Source: Actinoplanes philippinensis (lineage in GTDB: Bacteria; Actinomycetota; Actinomycetes; Mycobacteriales; Micromonosporaceae). From it: 64,000 nucleotides of DNA. Below the pieces are notes generated by a model. It worked only from the letters and a program-made list of their open reading frames with translations. It did no database searches and was not told where the DNA came from. This document shows, piece after piece, positions 51,130-58,660 of the stretch. The translations under genes and the position numbers were made by a program. Location of the stretch: positions 487,868-551,867 of the forward strand of contig NZ_FONV01000007.1 of assembly GCF_900113015.1 (NCBI RefSeq). Direction: 5' to 3'. Each line of letters begins with the position of its first letter. Within the stretch, counting starts at the first letter, position 1.

Positions 51130-51500
51130 CGATCGCCGGTCACCCACCCCGCGAACCGGTCACCCACCCCGCGGAGCCGGCCACCGAACCGCGAACCGGC
51201 CACCCACCCCCGCGAACCAGCCACCCGCCCGCGAGCCAGCCACCCACCCCGCGAACCAGCCACCCGACCGCGAGCCAGCCACCCACCCCGCGAACCGGGT
51301 CGCCCGCCCCGCGAAGCCCGCCACCCACCCTCGCGAACCTTTCACCCACCCCGTGGAGCCGGCCACCGAACCGCGAACCGGCCACCCACCCCCGCGAACC
51401 AGCCACCCGACCGCGAGCCAGCCGCCCACCCCGCGAACCGGGTCGCCCGCCCCGCGGAGCCGGCTACCCAACCGCGAACCGGCCGCCCCGGCCGTGAGCC
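51130..51500. repeat. Minisatellite of about 20-21-bp units with 182-bp higher-order period
   Basis: About eighteen imperfect units of the type CCGCGAACCAGCCACCCACC run between the amidohydrolase stop and the rsbV-like start. A block beginning GGAGCCGGCCACCGAACCGC at 51173 recurs at 51355, so a larger unit of 182 bp was duplicated. Minus-strand frames stay open but encode only Gly/Trp/Val/Arg repeats without a start signal. With its flanks it fills the 445-bp gap. Confidence 0.9.
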
Positions 51501-51502
51501 CG

Positions 51503-52261
51503 TCACGGGAGGGGGACGGTGTCGACGAGAGTGGCCAGCGCGTGGGCGAGACGGCTCAGGCCGCTGGTGGGTGGGCCGCCGGGTTCGGTCATGTACTGGT
51601 CGCGACGGATCTCGATCATCAGTGCCCGGACGCCGGGGTTGCGGTGGTAGTGGTCGAGCGGGACATAACAGCCGGCGAACGGGCTGTTCAGGCCGGTGTC
51701 ACCGAAGGCGGAGCGGGCGGCGGCGAGCAACGGCTCCGGAGTGTGATAGCTGTCCGTGCCGAGGCAGACCGGCGGTCGTGGCCCGTCACCGTGCAGTTCG
51801 TAGGGCAGTCGCACGGTCGGGTAGGAGTGCACGTCGAGCACCAGCGCCTGCCCGGTGGCGGCGAGCCGCTCCTCGACGAGGCGGGTCATCGCGGCGGCGT
51901 ACGGCTGGAAGATGGTCTCCAGGAGAATCGCATCGCGGGACGGGTCGTCGGCGCGCAACCGCCGCCCCGCGTGGCCGTGGGTGTAGATCGGGCCCATGCC
52001 GACGGCGAGCATCTCGTCCTCGGCGAACCGTTCGGGGTCGACGACGAGCCGCGACAGCCGGTTCACGAAGATCCACGGGCGGGCCTCGGCCAGGTCGGCC
52101 GCGCCCAGGGCGATCAGATCGGTGTGTGCGTCGGTCAGGTGGTCCAATTCCTCATCGACCGTTTCCGGGAACAGTCCGGAATCCACGATGTGCCGCGAGG
52201 AATGGGGCACGTGCAGGATCACCGGCGACGCGGGGTCACCGGGCAGAACGTCGAAGGCCAC
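51503..52261 (-). CDS. N-formylglutamate amidohydrolase family
   Basis: The 252-residue protein has the family motifs ILHVPHSSRHI (metal ligand region), LTDAHTDLIA, VNRLSRLVVDPERF, ALVLDVHSYP and IEIRRDQYM. The family hydrolyses N-formyl-glutamate in histidine degradation and also acts on other N-acyl amino acids. It follows glutamine synthetase II by 42 bp, so glutamate release may be linked to nitrogen assimilation. The only sensible start is a GTG at 52261 that lies within a 15-bp hairpin stem and has no Shine-Dalgarno. Confidence 0.9.
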   Translation of the reverse strand: MAFDVLPGDPASPVILHVPHSSRHIVDSGLFPETVDEELDHLTDAHTDLIALGAADLAEARPWIFVNRLSRLVVDPERFAEDEMLAVGMGPIYTHGHAGRRLRADDPSRDAILLETIFQPYAAAMTRLVEERLAATGQALVLDVHSYPTVRLPYELHGDGPRPPVCLGTDSYHTPEPLLAAARSAFGDTGLNSPFAGCYVPLDHYHRNPGVRALMIEIRRDQYMTEPGGPPTSGLSRLAHALATLVDTVPLP

Positions 52262-52289
52262 CGCGCGAAGATAACGCGCGGTGGCCTTC
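52253..52289 (-). terminator. Hairpin between glnII and amidohydrolase gene, covering the start codon
   Basis: GAAGGCCACCGCGCG (52253-52267) pairs perfectly with 52275-52289 over a 7-base loop. It begins 15 bp after the glnII stop, as a terminator would, but the GTG start of the next gene (52259-52261) is in the stem. Confidence 0.7.
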
Positions 52290-52303
52290 TGAGGACCGGA
52301 AGG

Positions 52304-53305
52304 TCAGGCGAGCTCGGAGCAGATCGTGTCGATCAGCAGGCGGGTCACCACGTACGGGTCGACGTTGGCGTTCGGCCGGCGGTCCTCGATGTAGCCCTTG
52401 CCATCCTTCTCGACCTGCCACGGGATACGCACCGACGCGCCGCGGTCGGAGACGCCGTAGCTGTACTCGGTCCACGGGGCGGTCTCGTGCAGGCCGGTGA
52501 GGCGCTGCTCGATGCCGGCGCCGTAGCCGTCCACGTGCTCCTGGCGCTTCTTGCCCAGCGCCTCGGCGGCCGCGATGATCGCGTCGTAGCCCTCACGCAT
52601 GGCCTTGGTGGAGAAGTTGGTGTGCGCGCCCGCGCCGTTCCAGTCGCCCTTGACCGGCTTGGGGTCGAGGGTGGCGGAGACGCCGTGCTTCTCGGCGATG
52701 CGGTAGAGCAGCCAGCGGGCCACCCACAGCTCGTCGGCCACCTGCGGCGCGGCGACCGGGCCGATCTGGAACTCCCACTGGCCGGGCATGACCTCGGCGT
52801 TGATGCCGGAGAGGTGCAGGCCGGCGGCGAGCACCGCGTCCATGTGCTCCTCGACGATCTCACGGCCGAAGACCTCGTCGGCGCCGACGCCGCAGTAGTA
52901 GCCGCCCTGCGGGGCCGGGAAGCCGCCGCCGACCGGGAAGCCGAGCGGACGACCGTCCTTGAAGAACGTGTACTCCTGCTCGATGCCGAAGATCGCCTCC
53001 TGGTCGGCGTACTTCTCGGCGACCGCGCGGAGCGGGGCGCGGGTGTTGGTGGGGTGCGGGGTGCCGTCGATCAGCTCGACCTCACACAGCACGATGATGT
53101 TGTCGCCGCCGCGGATCGGGTCGGGGCAGACGAACACCGGCTGGAGCACGCAGTCGGACTTGTCACCGGGCGCCTGGTTGGTGCTGGACCCGTCGAAGCC
53201 CCAGATGCCGGGCTTCTCACCGGCGGCGAGAATCTTGGTCTTGGAGCGCAGCTTCGCGGTGGGCTGGGTTCCGTCGACCCAGAGGTACTCGGCCTTCACA
53301 GCCAT
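52304..53305 (-). CDS. glnII: Glutamine synthetase, eukaryote-like type II
   Basis: The 333-residue enzyme joins ammonia to glutamate using ATP. The sequence starts MAVKAEYLWVDGTQPTAKLRSKTK and has WGFDGSSTNQA, EAIFGIEQEYTFF (metal-binding Glu pair), GINAEVMPGQWEFQIGP, KPVKGDWNGAGAHTNFST and RGASVRIP. The length is that of GSII (Streptomyces GlnII), shorter than GSI, and there is no adenylylation tyrosine region. ATG 53305 is preceded by GAGGAGAG. Three phased AAAC elements about 55-80 bp upstream may be a GlnR site. Confidence 0.96.
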   Translation of the reverse strand: MAVKAEYLWVDGTQPTAKLRSKTKILAAGEKPGIWGFDGSSTNQAPGDKSDCVLQPVFVCPDPIRGGDNIIVLCEVELIDGTPHPTNTRAPLRAVAEKYADQEAIFGIEQEYTFFKDGRPLGFPVGGGFPAPQGGYYCGVGADEVFGREIVEEHMDAVLAAGLHLSGINAEVMPGQWEFQIGPVAAPQVADELWVARWLLYRIAEKHGVSATLDPKPVKGDWNGAGAHTNFSTKAMREGYDAIIAAAEALGKKRQEHVDGYGAGIEQRLTGLHETAPWTEYSYGVSDRGASVRIPWQVEKDGKGYIEDRRPNANVDPYVVTRLLIDTICSELA

Positions 53306-53356
53306 GGTGCTTCTCTCCTCAAACTGGCGATACTCGGGGCGTACTCCGCTAAGCCT

Positions 53357-53384
53357 GGAAAACACTGATAAACAGGTGGTAAAC
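53357..53384. promoter_or_regulatory. Possible GlnR-type site upstream of glnII
   Basis: On the plus strand AAAC occurs at 53360-53363, 53370-53373 and 53381-53384, that is, at 10- and 11-bp steps. GlnR sites are built of GnnAC/GAAAC half-sites in 11-bp phase. The match is partial. Confidence 0.35.
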
Positions 53385-53830
53385 CCGGGCCGGCGCGTGG
53401 ACACTATCCGCCGCAGATCAACTCCATGTTTCCGATCCCGCACCGTGGATGGGTGATCCCGGTAACGTTCACCGGTTACGGGCCGCCCCGCGGAGAGCCG
53501 CACGGACCTCGGCGGCGGCCGGTGTCACCCCGCGGGCGCGGCGGACGGACAGCGGTCGCCCGAACCGGGTCTGCGGGCCGCGCAGCCGACCGATGGCGGT
53601 GCGCCGGGAGAGGCCGGGTGTTTCGGCGGCCCGGGTCATCGTGCCGGTTCGGTAAACAGTCAGAAACGTGTGCGGCAGGCCGAGCGTTCCTACTCGCCGG
53701 CCTCATAGCCTGGTTGGCTGCCGATGGCTGCGCGCAGGACCCGTCGACGGCACCCCGGTCACCGGGCGGAACCCGGCGTCGTCGACGGGGTGTCGCCGCA
53801 GCCGTGGTGGCGCTATTGAAGAACTGAGTC
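53385..53830. other. Intergenic region between divergent glnII and usp
   Basis: No supported gene. A palindromic GTAAC...GTTAC lies at about 53462-53478, and GTAAACAGTCAGAAAC at about 53655 resembles the phased AAAC site near glnII. A GGGTCTGCGGGCCG (about 53568) is a DevR-like box with one mismatch. None is strong alone. Confidence 0.4.
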
Positions 53831-53832
53831 CG

Positions 53833-53897
53833 ACCCACGACGATCAGGGGAAGACGCAGGAGGAGGCGCTGTGGCCACTCAGAGGATCGTCGTGGGT
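53833..53897 (+). promoter_or_regulatory. Long-range hairpin enclosing usp ribosome-binding site and start
   Basis: ACCCACGACGATC (53833-53845) pairs perfectly with 53885-53897 inside the coding region. The 39-base loop holds the AGGAGG ribosome-binding site and the GTG start at 53871. Confidence 0.5.
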
Positions 53898-54728
53898 TAT
53901 GACGGGTCGCCCGACGCGCGCAAGGCCGCGCGGTGGGCCCTCGACGAGGCGCAACGCACCGGCGCCACAGTGGAGCTGCTCTACGCGTACGAGTGGCCCA
54001 GTTACGTTCCCGCCGCCGCGATGATGCCGGCCGCCGCCGTCTACCCGGATGCCGACGCCGACGACGCGGTCGGCGAGATGCTGGGCCGGGCTCTGGAGAC
54101 GGCCGGCGTGACCCACCCCTGTGTCCGGTTGCGCACCCGGGTGGAGCACGGCACCGCGGCGGTGGCCCTGGCCCAGCGCAGCGCCGAGGCCGCGCTCGTG
54201 GTGGTCGGCGGTCCGCGGCACTCGCCGATGCGGACCCTGCTCGGCTCGACCAGCGCCTCGGTGAGCGCGCACGCCCGCTGCCCGGTCGTGGTGGTGCGCG
54301 GCGAACCCCGTGACACCGCTCCGGTGGTGGCCGGTGTGGACGAGTCACCGGCCGCCGCCACGGTTCTCGGGTTCGCCTTCGAGCAGGCTGCCGTCCGCGG
54401 CGTGCCGGTCCGGGCGGTGCACGGCTGGCCCCCGCCCGGAGGCGATCTGCTCTGCGACGCCAACCTGAGCGCGGTCGCGGCCCGGCGGCGCCGGCTGGAG
54501 GCCGTGGTGGAGTGCTGGCGTGGCCGGTTCCCGCAGGTCCCGGTCAGCGCGGAGGTGCTGGTCGGCGCGCCCGGCGAGGTGCTGGCCGAGGCCGCGGCCG
54601 GGGCGCAGCTGGTGGTCGCGGGGGCACGCGCGCGGCGGGCGCTGCGGGTGACCTTGCGCCCGTCGATCGGGCGGCACCTGCTGCACCGGGCGCGGTGCAG
54701 CATCGCTCTCGTACACGGCAACCGATAA
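53871..54728 (+). CDS. Universal stress protein, two UspA domains
   Basis: The 285-residue protein has two UspA domains (about 1-140 and 150-285). The first keeps the ATP-binding pattern VVGYDGSPDARKAARWAL and VVVGGPRHSPMRTLLGSTSASV. The second is weaker (VVAGVDESPAAATVLGFA and VVAGARARRALRVTLRPSIGRHLL), with the glycine motif degraded. Tandem UspA proteins are typical DosR-regulon members in actinobacteria, although no good DevR box lies directly upstream here. GTG 53871 is used, with AGGAGG 5 bp before it. Confidence 0.93.
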   Translation: MATQRIVVGYDGSPDARKAARWALDEAQRTGATVELLYAYEWPSYVPAAAMMPAAAVYPDADADDAVGEMLGRALETAGVTHPCVRLRTRVEHGTAAVALAQRSAEAALVVVGGPRHSPMRTLLGSTSASVSAHARCPVVVVRGEPRDTAPVVAGVDESPAAATVLGFAFEQAAVRGVPVRAVHGWPPPGGDLLCDANLSAVAARRRRLEAVVECWRGRFPQVPVSAEVLVGAPGEVLAEAAAGAQLVVAGARARRALRVTLRPSIGRHLLHRARCSIALVHGNR

Positions 54729-54781
54729 CCAACCTGGGCAATCTGCCGAAAATCACCCGGAATGGCTCCTACAGTGAGGCC

Positions 54782-56437
54782 ATGCAGCCGGAGACCATCA
54801 TCACGCCGACCCGGCGCACGCTGCTCGAACGGGCTCTCGGCGACCGCAGCCTGCTGCTCAAGAGCACCATCGCCGCGGTGTGCGTGGCGCTCGTCGCCGT
54901 CGCCGTCACCGCTGTCGCCCTGTCCCGGATCGCCACCCTCCGCGACAGCCTCCAGGACATGAAGGACCAGCACGTCGACAGCATGGAGCAGATCGCCGAC
55001 ATGCGGAACGGGCTGACCGAGTTCTTCCGCAGCGCCCTCAAGTACGACGCCGGCGTCAGCACCAAGAACCCCGATCTCACCAAGGTCGGCCTGTCCGACA
55101 AGACGGCCGCCGAGGAGAAGATCGACACCGGGGTCGCCGAATACCGCAAGATCGCCACCGCCTCGGGCGCGACCGACCGGCTCGACAAGCTGAACGCCTT
55201 CGAGGAGGCCATGCAGTATCACCGTGCCCTCAGCACCGTGATCATCTTCGGGCAGCCGCCGCCGGCCGGGTTCCAGGTGCCGGCCCCGGCCGAGATCCTC
55301 GGCGCGTTCAACACCAGCGACGCCGGCATGACCACGGCCATGAACGAGCTGCAGGTCGCCGAGGAGGCCGACGCCGACGCGATGACCAGGGAGGGCAACG
55401 ACGCCTACCACCGCGCGCTCTGGATGACCCTCGGCGGCCTGGCCATCGGTTTCGTCATCGCCGGGTTCATCGGCATCGGCGTGATGCGGCTCATCAAGCG
55501 GCAGCTGGCGACCGTCTCGCGGGCGCTCGCCGCGGTCGCCGACGGCGACCTGACGGTGCCGGCCGAGGTCCGCTCCCGCGACGAGCTGGGCCGGATGGCC
55601 GAGGCGACCAACCGCGCCCGGGAGGGTCTGCTCACCAGCGTCCGCAAGCTCAACCACGGCGCCGAGGTGCTCACCGGCGTGACCCAGCGCCTCACCTCGA
55701 TCACCACCCGCCTGGACGCCGAGGCCCGGGAAGCCTCCGAACAGGCCGGACTCGTCGCGGGCACCGCCGGCGAGGTGTCGGCGAGCGTCCAGTCGGTGGC
55801 CGCCGGCTCCGACGAGATGGGCGCCTCCATCCGGGAGATCTCCGAGAACGCCAACAGCGCCGCCCAGGTCGCCTCCAGCGCGGTCGGCGTGGCCCAGAGC
55901 ACCAACGACACGGTCGCCAAACTCGGCACGTCGTCGGAGGAGATCGGCAACGTGGTCAAGGTGATCACCGCGATCGCCGAGCAGACCAACCTCCTGGCAC
56001 TCAACGCCACCATCGAGGCGGCACGCGCCGGCGAGCTGGGCAAAGGCTTCGCGGTGGTCGCGACCGAGGTCAAGGATCTGGCCCAGGAGACCGCGAAGGC
56101 CACCGAGGACATCGCCCGGCGCGTCGAGGCCATCCAGGCCGACACATCCAGCGCCGTCGTCGCCATCCAGGAGATCTCCCGCATCATCTCCGAGATCAAC
56201 GACTATCAGGTGACGATCGCCTCCGCCGTCGAGGAGCAGACCGCCACCACCAACGAGATGTCCCGCAGCATCGGCGAGGCCGCCAGTGGCAGCTCGGTCA
56301 TCGCCGGCAACATCAACGCCGTCGCCAGCGCCGCGCACGCCACCACCGCCGCCCTCGGCGAGGCCGAGTCCTCCGTCAACGAGCTCACCCAGGTGGCCGG
56401 CGAACTGCGCGAGGTCGTCCAGCGCTTCCGGGTCTGA
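54782..56437 (+). CDS. Methyl-accepting chemotaxis protein
   Basis: The 551-residue chemoreceptor has TM1 about 28-48, a mainly helical sensor domain of about 160 residues (four-helix-bundle type, with MEQIADMRNGLTEFF), TM2 about 208-232, HAMP (about 233-285) and the signalling domain (about 300-551). The conserved tip ITAIAEQTNLLALNATIEAARAGE is intact. Chemotaxis genes are rare in filamentous actinobacteria but occur in those with motile spores. ATG 54782 is preceded by GTGAGG. No other che gene is in the window. Confidence 0.95.
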   Translation: MQPETIITPTRRTLLERALGDRSLLLKSTIAAVCVALVAVAVTAVALSRIATLRDSLQDMKDQHVDSMEQIADMRNGLTEFFRSALKYDAGVSTKNPDLTKVGLSDKTAAEEKIDTGVAEYRKIATASGATDRLDKLNAFEEAMQYHRALSTVIIFGQPPPAGFQVPAPAEILGAFNTSDAGMTTAMNELQVAEEADADAMTREGNDAYHRALWMTLGGLAIGFVIAGFIGIGVMRLIKRQLATVSRALAAVADGDLTVPAEVRSRDELGRMAEATNRAREGLLTSVRKLNHGAEVLTGVTQRLTSITTRLDAEAREASEQAGLVAGTAGEVSASVQSVAAGSDEMGASIREISENANSAAQVASSAVGVAQSTNDTVAKLGTSSEEIGNVVKVITAIAEQTNLLALNATIEAARAGELGKGFAVVATEVKDLAQETAKATEDIARRVEAIQADTSSAVVAIQEISRIISEINDYQVTIASAVEEQTATTNEMSRSIGEAASGSSVIAGNINAVASAAHATTAALGEAESSVNELTQVAGELREVVQRFRV

Positions 56438-56473
56438 CGCAGGCGGTCATCTCACCCTGGAAAACCCTCATCC

Positions 56474-56703
56474 TGTACGGCCACTCCTCCCGTGCCTGTG
56501 CCGGCCCGCGGCCGTCTCCCGGCGCGAGGCCCGGCACGACCGCCGGGCTGCTGCCCGCGCACCAAACTACGCCGCACGCAGCCACCACAGCCGAGTTGTC
56601 CACAGTCCGCGGTTGTCCACAGGCCGGGCCGGAAGTCGCGCCGGAGCCTCGCGCCGGGGAGGCGGCCGCGGGCCCGCACAGTCACGGGCGGCGTGGCCGT
56701 ACA
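56474..56703. repeat. 230-bp fold-back element with about 62-bp inverted repeats
   Basis: The left arm (56474-56535, starting TGTACGGCCAC) and the right arm (56640-56703) are inverted copies with about 90% identity, including GGCCCGCGGCCG and GGCGCGAGGC blocks. The central 105 bp contain two DnaA boxes. It lies between the convergent chemoreceptor and response-regulator genes and has no open frame with support. It could be a bidirectional terminator, a MITE-like element, or a structured site. Confidence 0.75.
56596..56621 (+). promoter_or_regulatory. Two DnaA boxes in tandem
   Basis: TTGTCCACA occurs at 56596-56604 and again at 56613-56621, 17 bp apart. This is the exact Streptomyces/actinobacterial DnaA box. 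Both lie in the centre of the fold-back element. Confidence 0.6.
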
Positions 56704-56769
56704 AAAAGGAAATCGCCTGCCCGGAGCACCGCAAAGCGGGCCGGACAGGCGAACCGGGACCGATTCTGA

Positions 56770-57237
56770 TCAGACGTGCGTGGGGACCAGGTGCTGGACA
56801 CGGCGCAGGAGTTCGGCCGGGCTGAAGGGTTTGACCAGGTAGTCCTCGGCGCCGACCATCTCGCCGAGGGCGACGTCGGCGGGGGTGCCGCGTCCGCTGA
56901 TGATGATCACCGGGATGTGCGCGGTCTGCGGGGAGGAGTGCAGCTCGTAGCAGAAGCCGAGGCCGTCGAGGCCGGGCATGGAGACGTCGAGGAGCACGAG
57001 CGACGGCCGCTCGTTCACGGCGAGTGACATGGCGGTGCGCCCGTTGTCGGCTTCGAGAATGCGGTAGCCGGCGGCGCGCAGCTTGACGGCGACCAGGTCA
57101 CGGATGTCACCGTCGTCGTCGGCGATGAGGACGGTGGGCGGCTGCAGGGCCGCGGCCCAGTCGTCAGCGGGCCACGGCAGAGCGTCGGCGTCACTGAACG
57201 TCAACGCCGTGGTGGTTGCGGACGAGGACTGCGGCAT
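56770..57237 (-). CDS. Single-domain response regulator (CheY-like)
   Basis: The 155-residue protein has an N-terminal extension of about 33 residues and a receiver domain (about 35-152). The acidic pair is DDD40-42, phospho-acceptor Asp84 (LVLLDVSMPGLDG), Ser/Thr in IISGRG and Lys in LVKPFSPAELL. No output domain follows, so it may act through protein contacts, perhaps with the chemoreceptor pathway encoded beyond the fold-back element. ATG 57237 has GGAG 6 bp upstream. Confidence 0.9.
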   Translation of the reverse strand: MPQSSSATTTALTFSDADALPWPADDWAAALQPPTVLIADDDGDIRDLVAVKLRAAGYRILEADNGRTAMSLAVNERPSLVLLDVSMPGLDGLGFCYELHSSPQTAHIPVIIISGRGTPADVALGEMVGAEDYLVKPFSPAELLRRVQHLVPTHV

Positions 57238-57354
57238 GTCAACTCCTTCGGGCTTGGGACCGTTCTGATCGGCGGCACAGGCCCGGACCGCAGGATGATC
57301 AAGGTTGCGATCGGGGTGCGGCGGGGGCGGTGGTGACACCGGCCCGATCACCGG

Positions 57355-57373
57355 TTAGGTTAGGGTTACCTAA
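57355..57373. promoter_or_regulatory. Iron box (IdeR/DmdR1-type operator)
   Basis: TTAGGTTAGGGTTACCTAA differs from the consensus TTAGGTTAGGCTAACCTAA at two positions only. It lies 15 bp upstream of the siderophore-interacting protein start, so iron-replete repression is expected. Confidence 0.9.
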
Positions 57374-57387
57374 ACGAGGAGGCGACA

Positions 57388-58308
57388 GTGACCCAGACCG
57401 TCGTGCCGACCGAGACGTCCCCGTTCCGGTTCTTCCCGGTCGAGGTCGCCCGCGTCGTCCGGCTGAGCCCGAACTTCCTGCGGGTGACGTTCACCGGCGA
57501 CGACCTGGACCGGTTCGCCGACAACGGGTGGGACCAGCGGATCAAGCTGATCCCGCCGCTCGCCGGCGCCGGCCACGATCACCTGCCGACCGGCCCCGAC
57601 TGGTATGCGCAGTGGCGCTGCCTGCCCGACGAGCAGCGCAACCCGATCCGGACGTACACGGTGCGCCACGTCCGCGCCGAGCAGCGTGAGATCGACGTCG
57701 ACATGGTGCTGCACGGGGTGAACGGACCGGCGTCGCGGTGGGCGGTGGCGGCCGGCCCCGGCTCGCGGATGTGCATCATGGGGCCGAACGCCGACTTCGC
57801 GGGCCTCTCCGGCGGCATCGACTTCCACCCGCCGGCCGCGACCCGGCGGATCCTGCTGGTCGGCGACGAGACGGCGGTGCCGGCGATCGCGTCGATCCTG
57901 TCCCGCCTGCCGCACGACGCGGTCGGCCACGCGCTGCTCGAGGTGCCGGAGTCCGCGGACCGGCTCGACCTGGTCAAGCCCGGCGGGTTCACCGTGACCT
58001 GGCTGCCGCGCGACGGCGCCGAGCACGGCATCCGGCTGATCCCGGCGGTCCGCGAGGTCGCCCAGCAACTGCTCGGCGACTGCCGGGGCCCGGTGGCGAC
58101 GGACCTGGAGGACGTCGACGTCGACCACGACATCCTCTGGGAGGTGCCGGAGGAGTCCGCCGGCACACCGGACGGCTTCTACGCGTGGCTCGCCGGTGAG
58201 GCCGCGGTGATCAAGACGCTGCGCCGGCACCTGGTGTCCGAATGCGGCGTCGACCGGCGCGCTGTCGCGTTCATGGGCTACTGGCGGCTGGGCCGTCCCG
58301 AGTGCTGA
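57388..58308 (+). CDS. Siderophore-interacting protein (FAD-dependent ferric reductase, SIP/ViuB type)
   Basis: The 306-residue protein has an FAD-binding domain (about 10-150: ARVVRLSPNFLRVTFTGDDL, then RTYTVRHVRAEQREIDVDMVLHG) and a SIP domain (about 155-306: ILLVGDETAVPAIASILSRLP and the C-terminal GYWRLGRP). It reduces ferric siderophores in the cytoplasm to release iron. The TVR-type FAD motif (R-T-Y-T-V-R) is intact. GTG 57388 is preceded by GAGGAGG. The iron box directly upstream agrees with the role. Confidence 0.95.
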   Translation: MTQTVVPTETSPFRFFPVEVARVVRLSPNFLRVTFTGDDLDRFADNGWDQRIKLIPPLAGAGHDHLPTGPDWYAQWRCLPDEQRNPIRTYTVRHVRAEQREIDVDMVLHGVNGPASRWAVAAGPGSRMCIMGPNADFAGLSGGIDFHPPAATRRILLVGDETAVPAIASILSRLPHDAVGHALLEVPESADRLDLVKPGGFTVTWLPRDGAEHGIRLIPAVREVAQQLLGDCRGPVATDLEDVDVDHDILWEVPEESAGTPDGFYAWLAGEAAVIKTLRRHLVSECGVDRRAVAFMGYWRLGRPEC

Positions 58309-58354
58309 CCTCGATCTGACAGCGCCCGCGGCGGGCGGGTGACACGGTAGGAGG

Positions 58355-58657
58355 GTGACCCCTCGCGTACGAGCCGAGCTGCGTCGATCGGGCGGATTCC
58401 GGGACCGGTCGCTCCGCGTCGTGATGGACTCCGACACCCTCCCCCACGATCAGGCCGCCCAGCTGGCCCGGCTGGTCGAGCAGATCGACCTGAACCGGGT
58501 CGGGGCGGGCATCGGCGCCACCTCCGACGCCGACCTGACCCGGTACCAGCTGGCCGTCGAGTACGGCGGGCGGCACTGGCGCGGCACCGTCGCCGAGCCC
58601 TGCGTGCCGACGGAACTGCGCCCCCTCCTGCGGTTCCTGACCAGCGCCGCCCGCTGA
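58355..58657 (+). CDS. Emfourin-like small protein (protealysin inhibitor family)
   Basis: The 100-residue protein has the pattern of emfourins: RRSGGFRDRSLRVVMDSDTLP, a helical middle QAAQLARLVEQID, and the end YQLAVEYGGRHWRGTVAEPCVPTELRPLLRFL. Emfourin inhibits the thermolysin-like protease protealysin and is usually encoded beside it; no M4 protease gene is here. GTG 58355 follows GGAGG. Family call rests on the pattern alone. Confidence 0.7.
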   Translation: MTPRVRAELRRSGGFRDRSLRVVMDSDTLPHDQAAQLARLVEQIDLNRVGAGIGATSDADLTRYQLAVEYGGRHWRGTVAEPCVPTELRPLLRFLTSAAR

Positions 58658-58660
58658 CCG

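Noticed and set aside
51140..51471. Gly/Trp/Val-rich repeat proteins on the minus strand
   Set aside because: These frames are produced by the 20-21-bp minisatellite and have no translation signals.
53565..53581. DevR-type box upstream of usp (GGGTCTGCGGGCCG)
   Set aside because: The last position breaks the GnCCC half-site and it lies about 300 bp from the start; not strong enough to claim DevR control of usp.
56438..56769. Basic proteins encoded across the fold-back element
   Set aside because: The frames on both strands are the same inverted-repeat sequence read twice and lack start signals.
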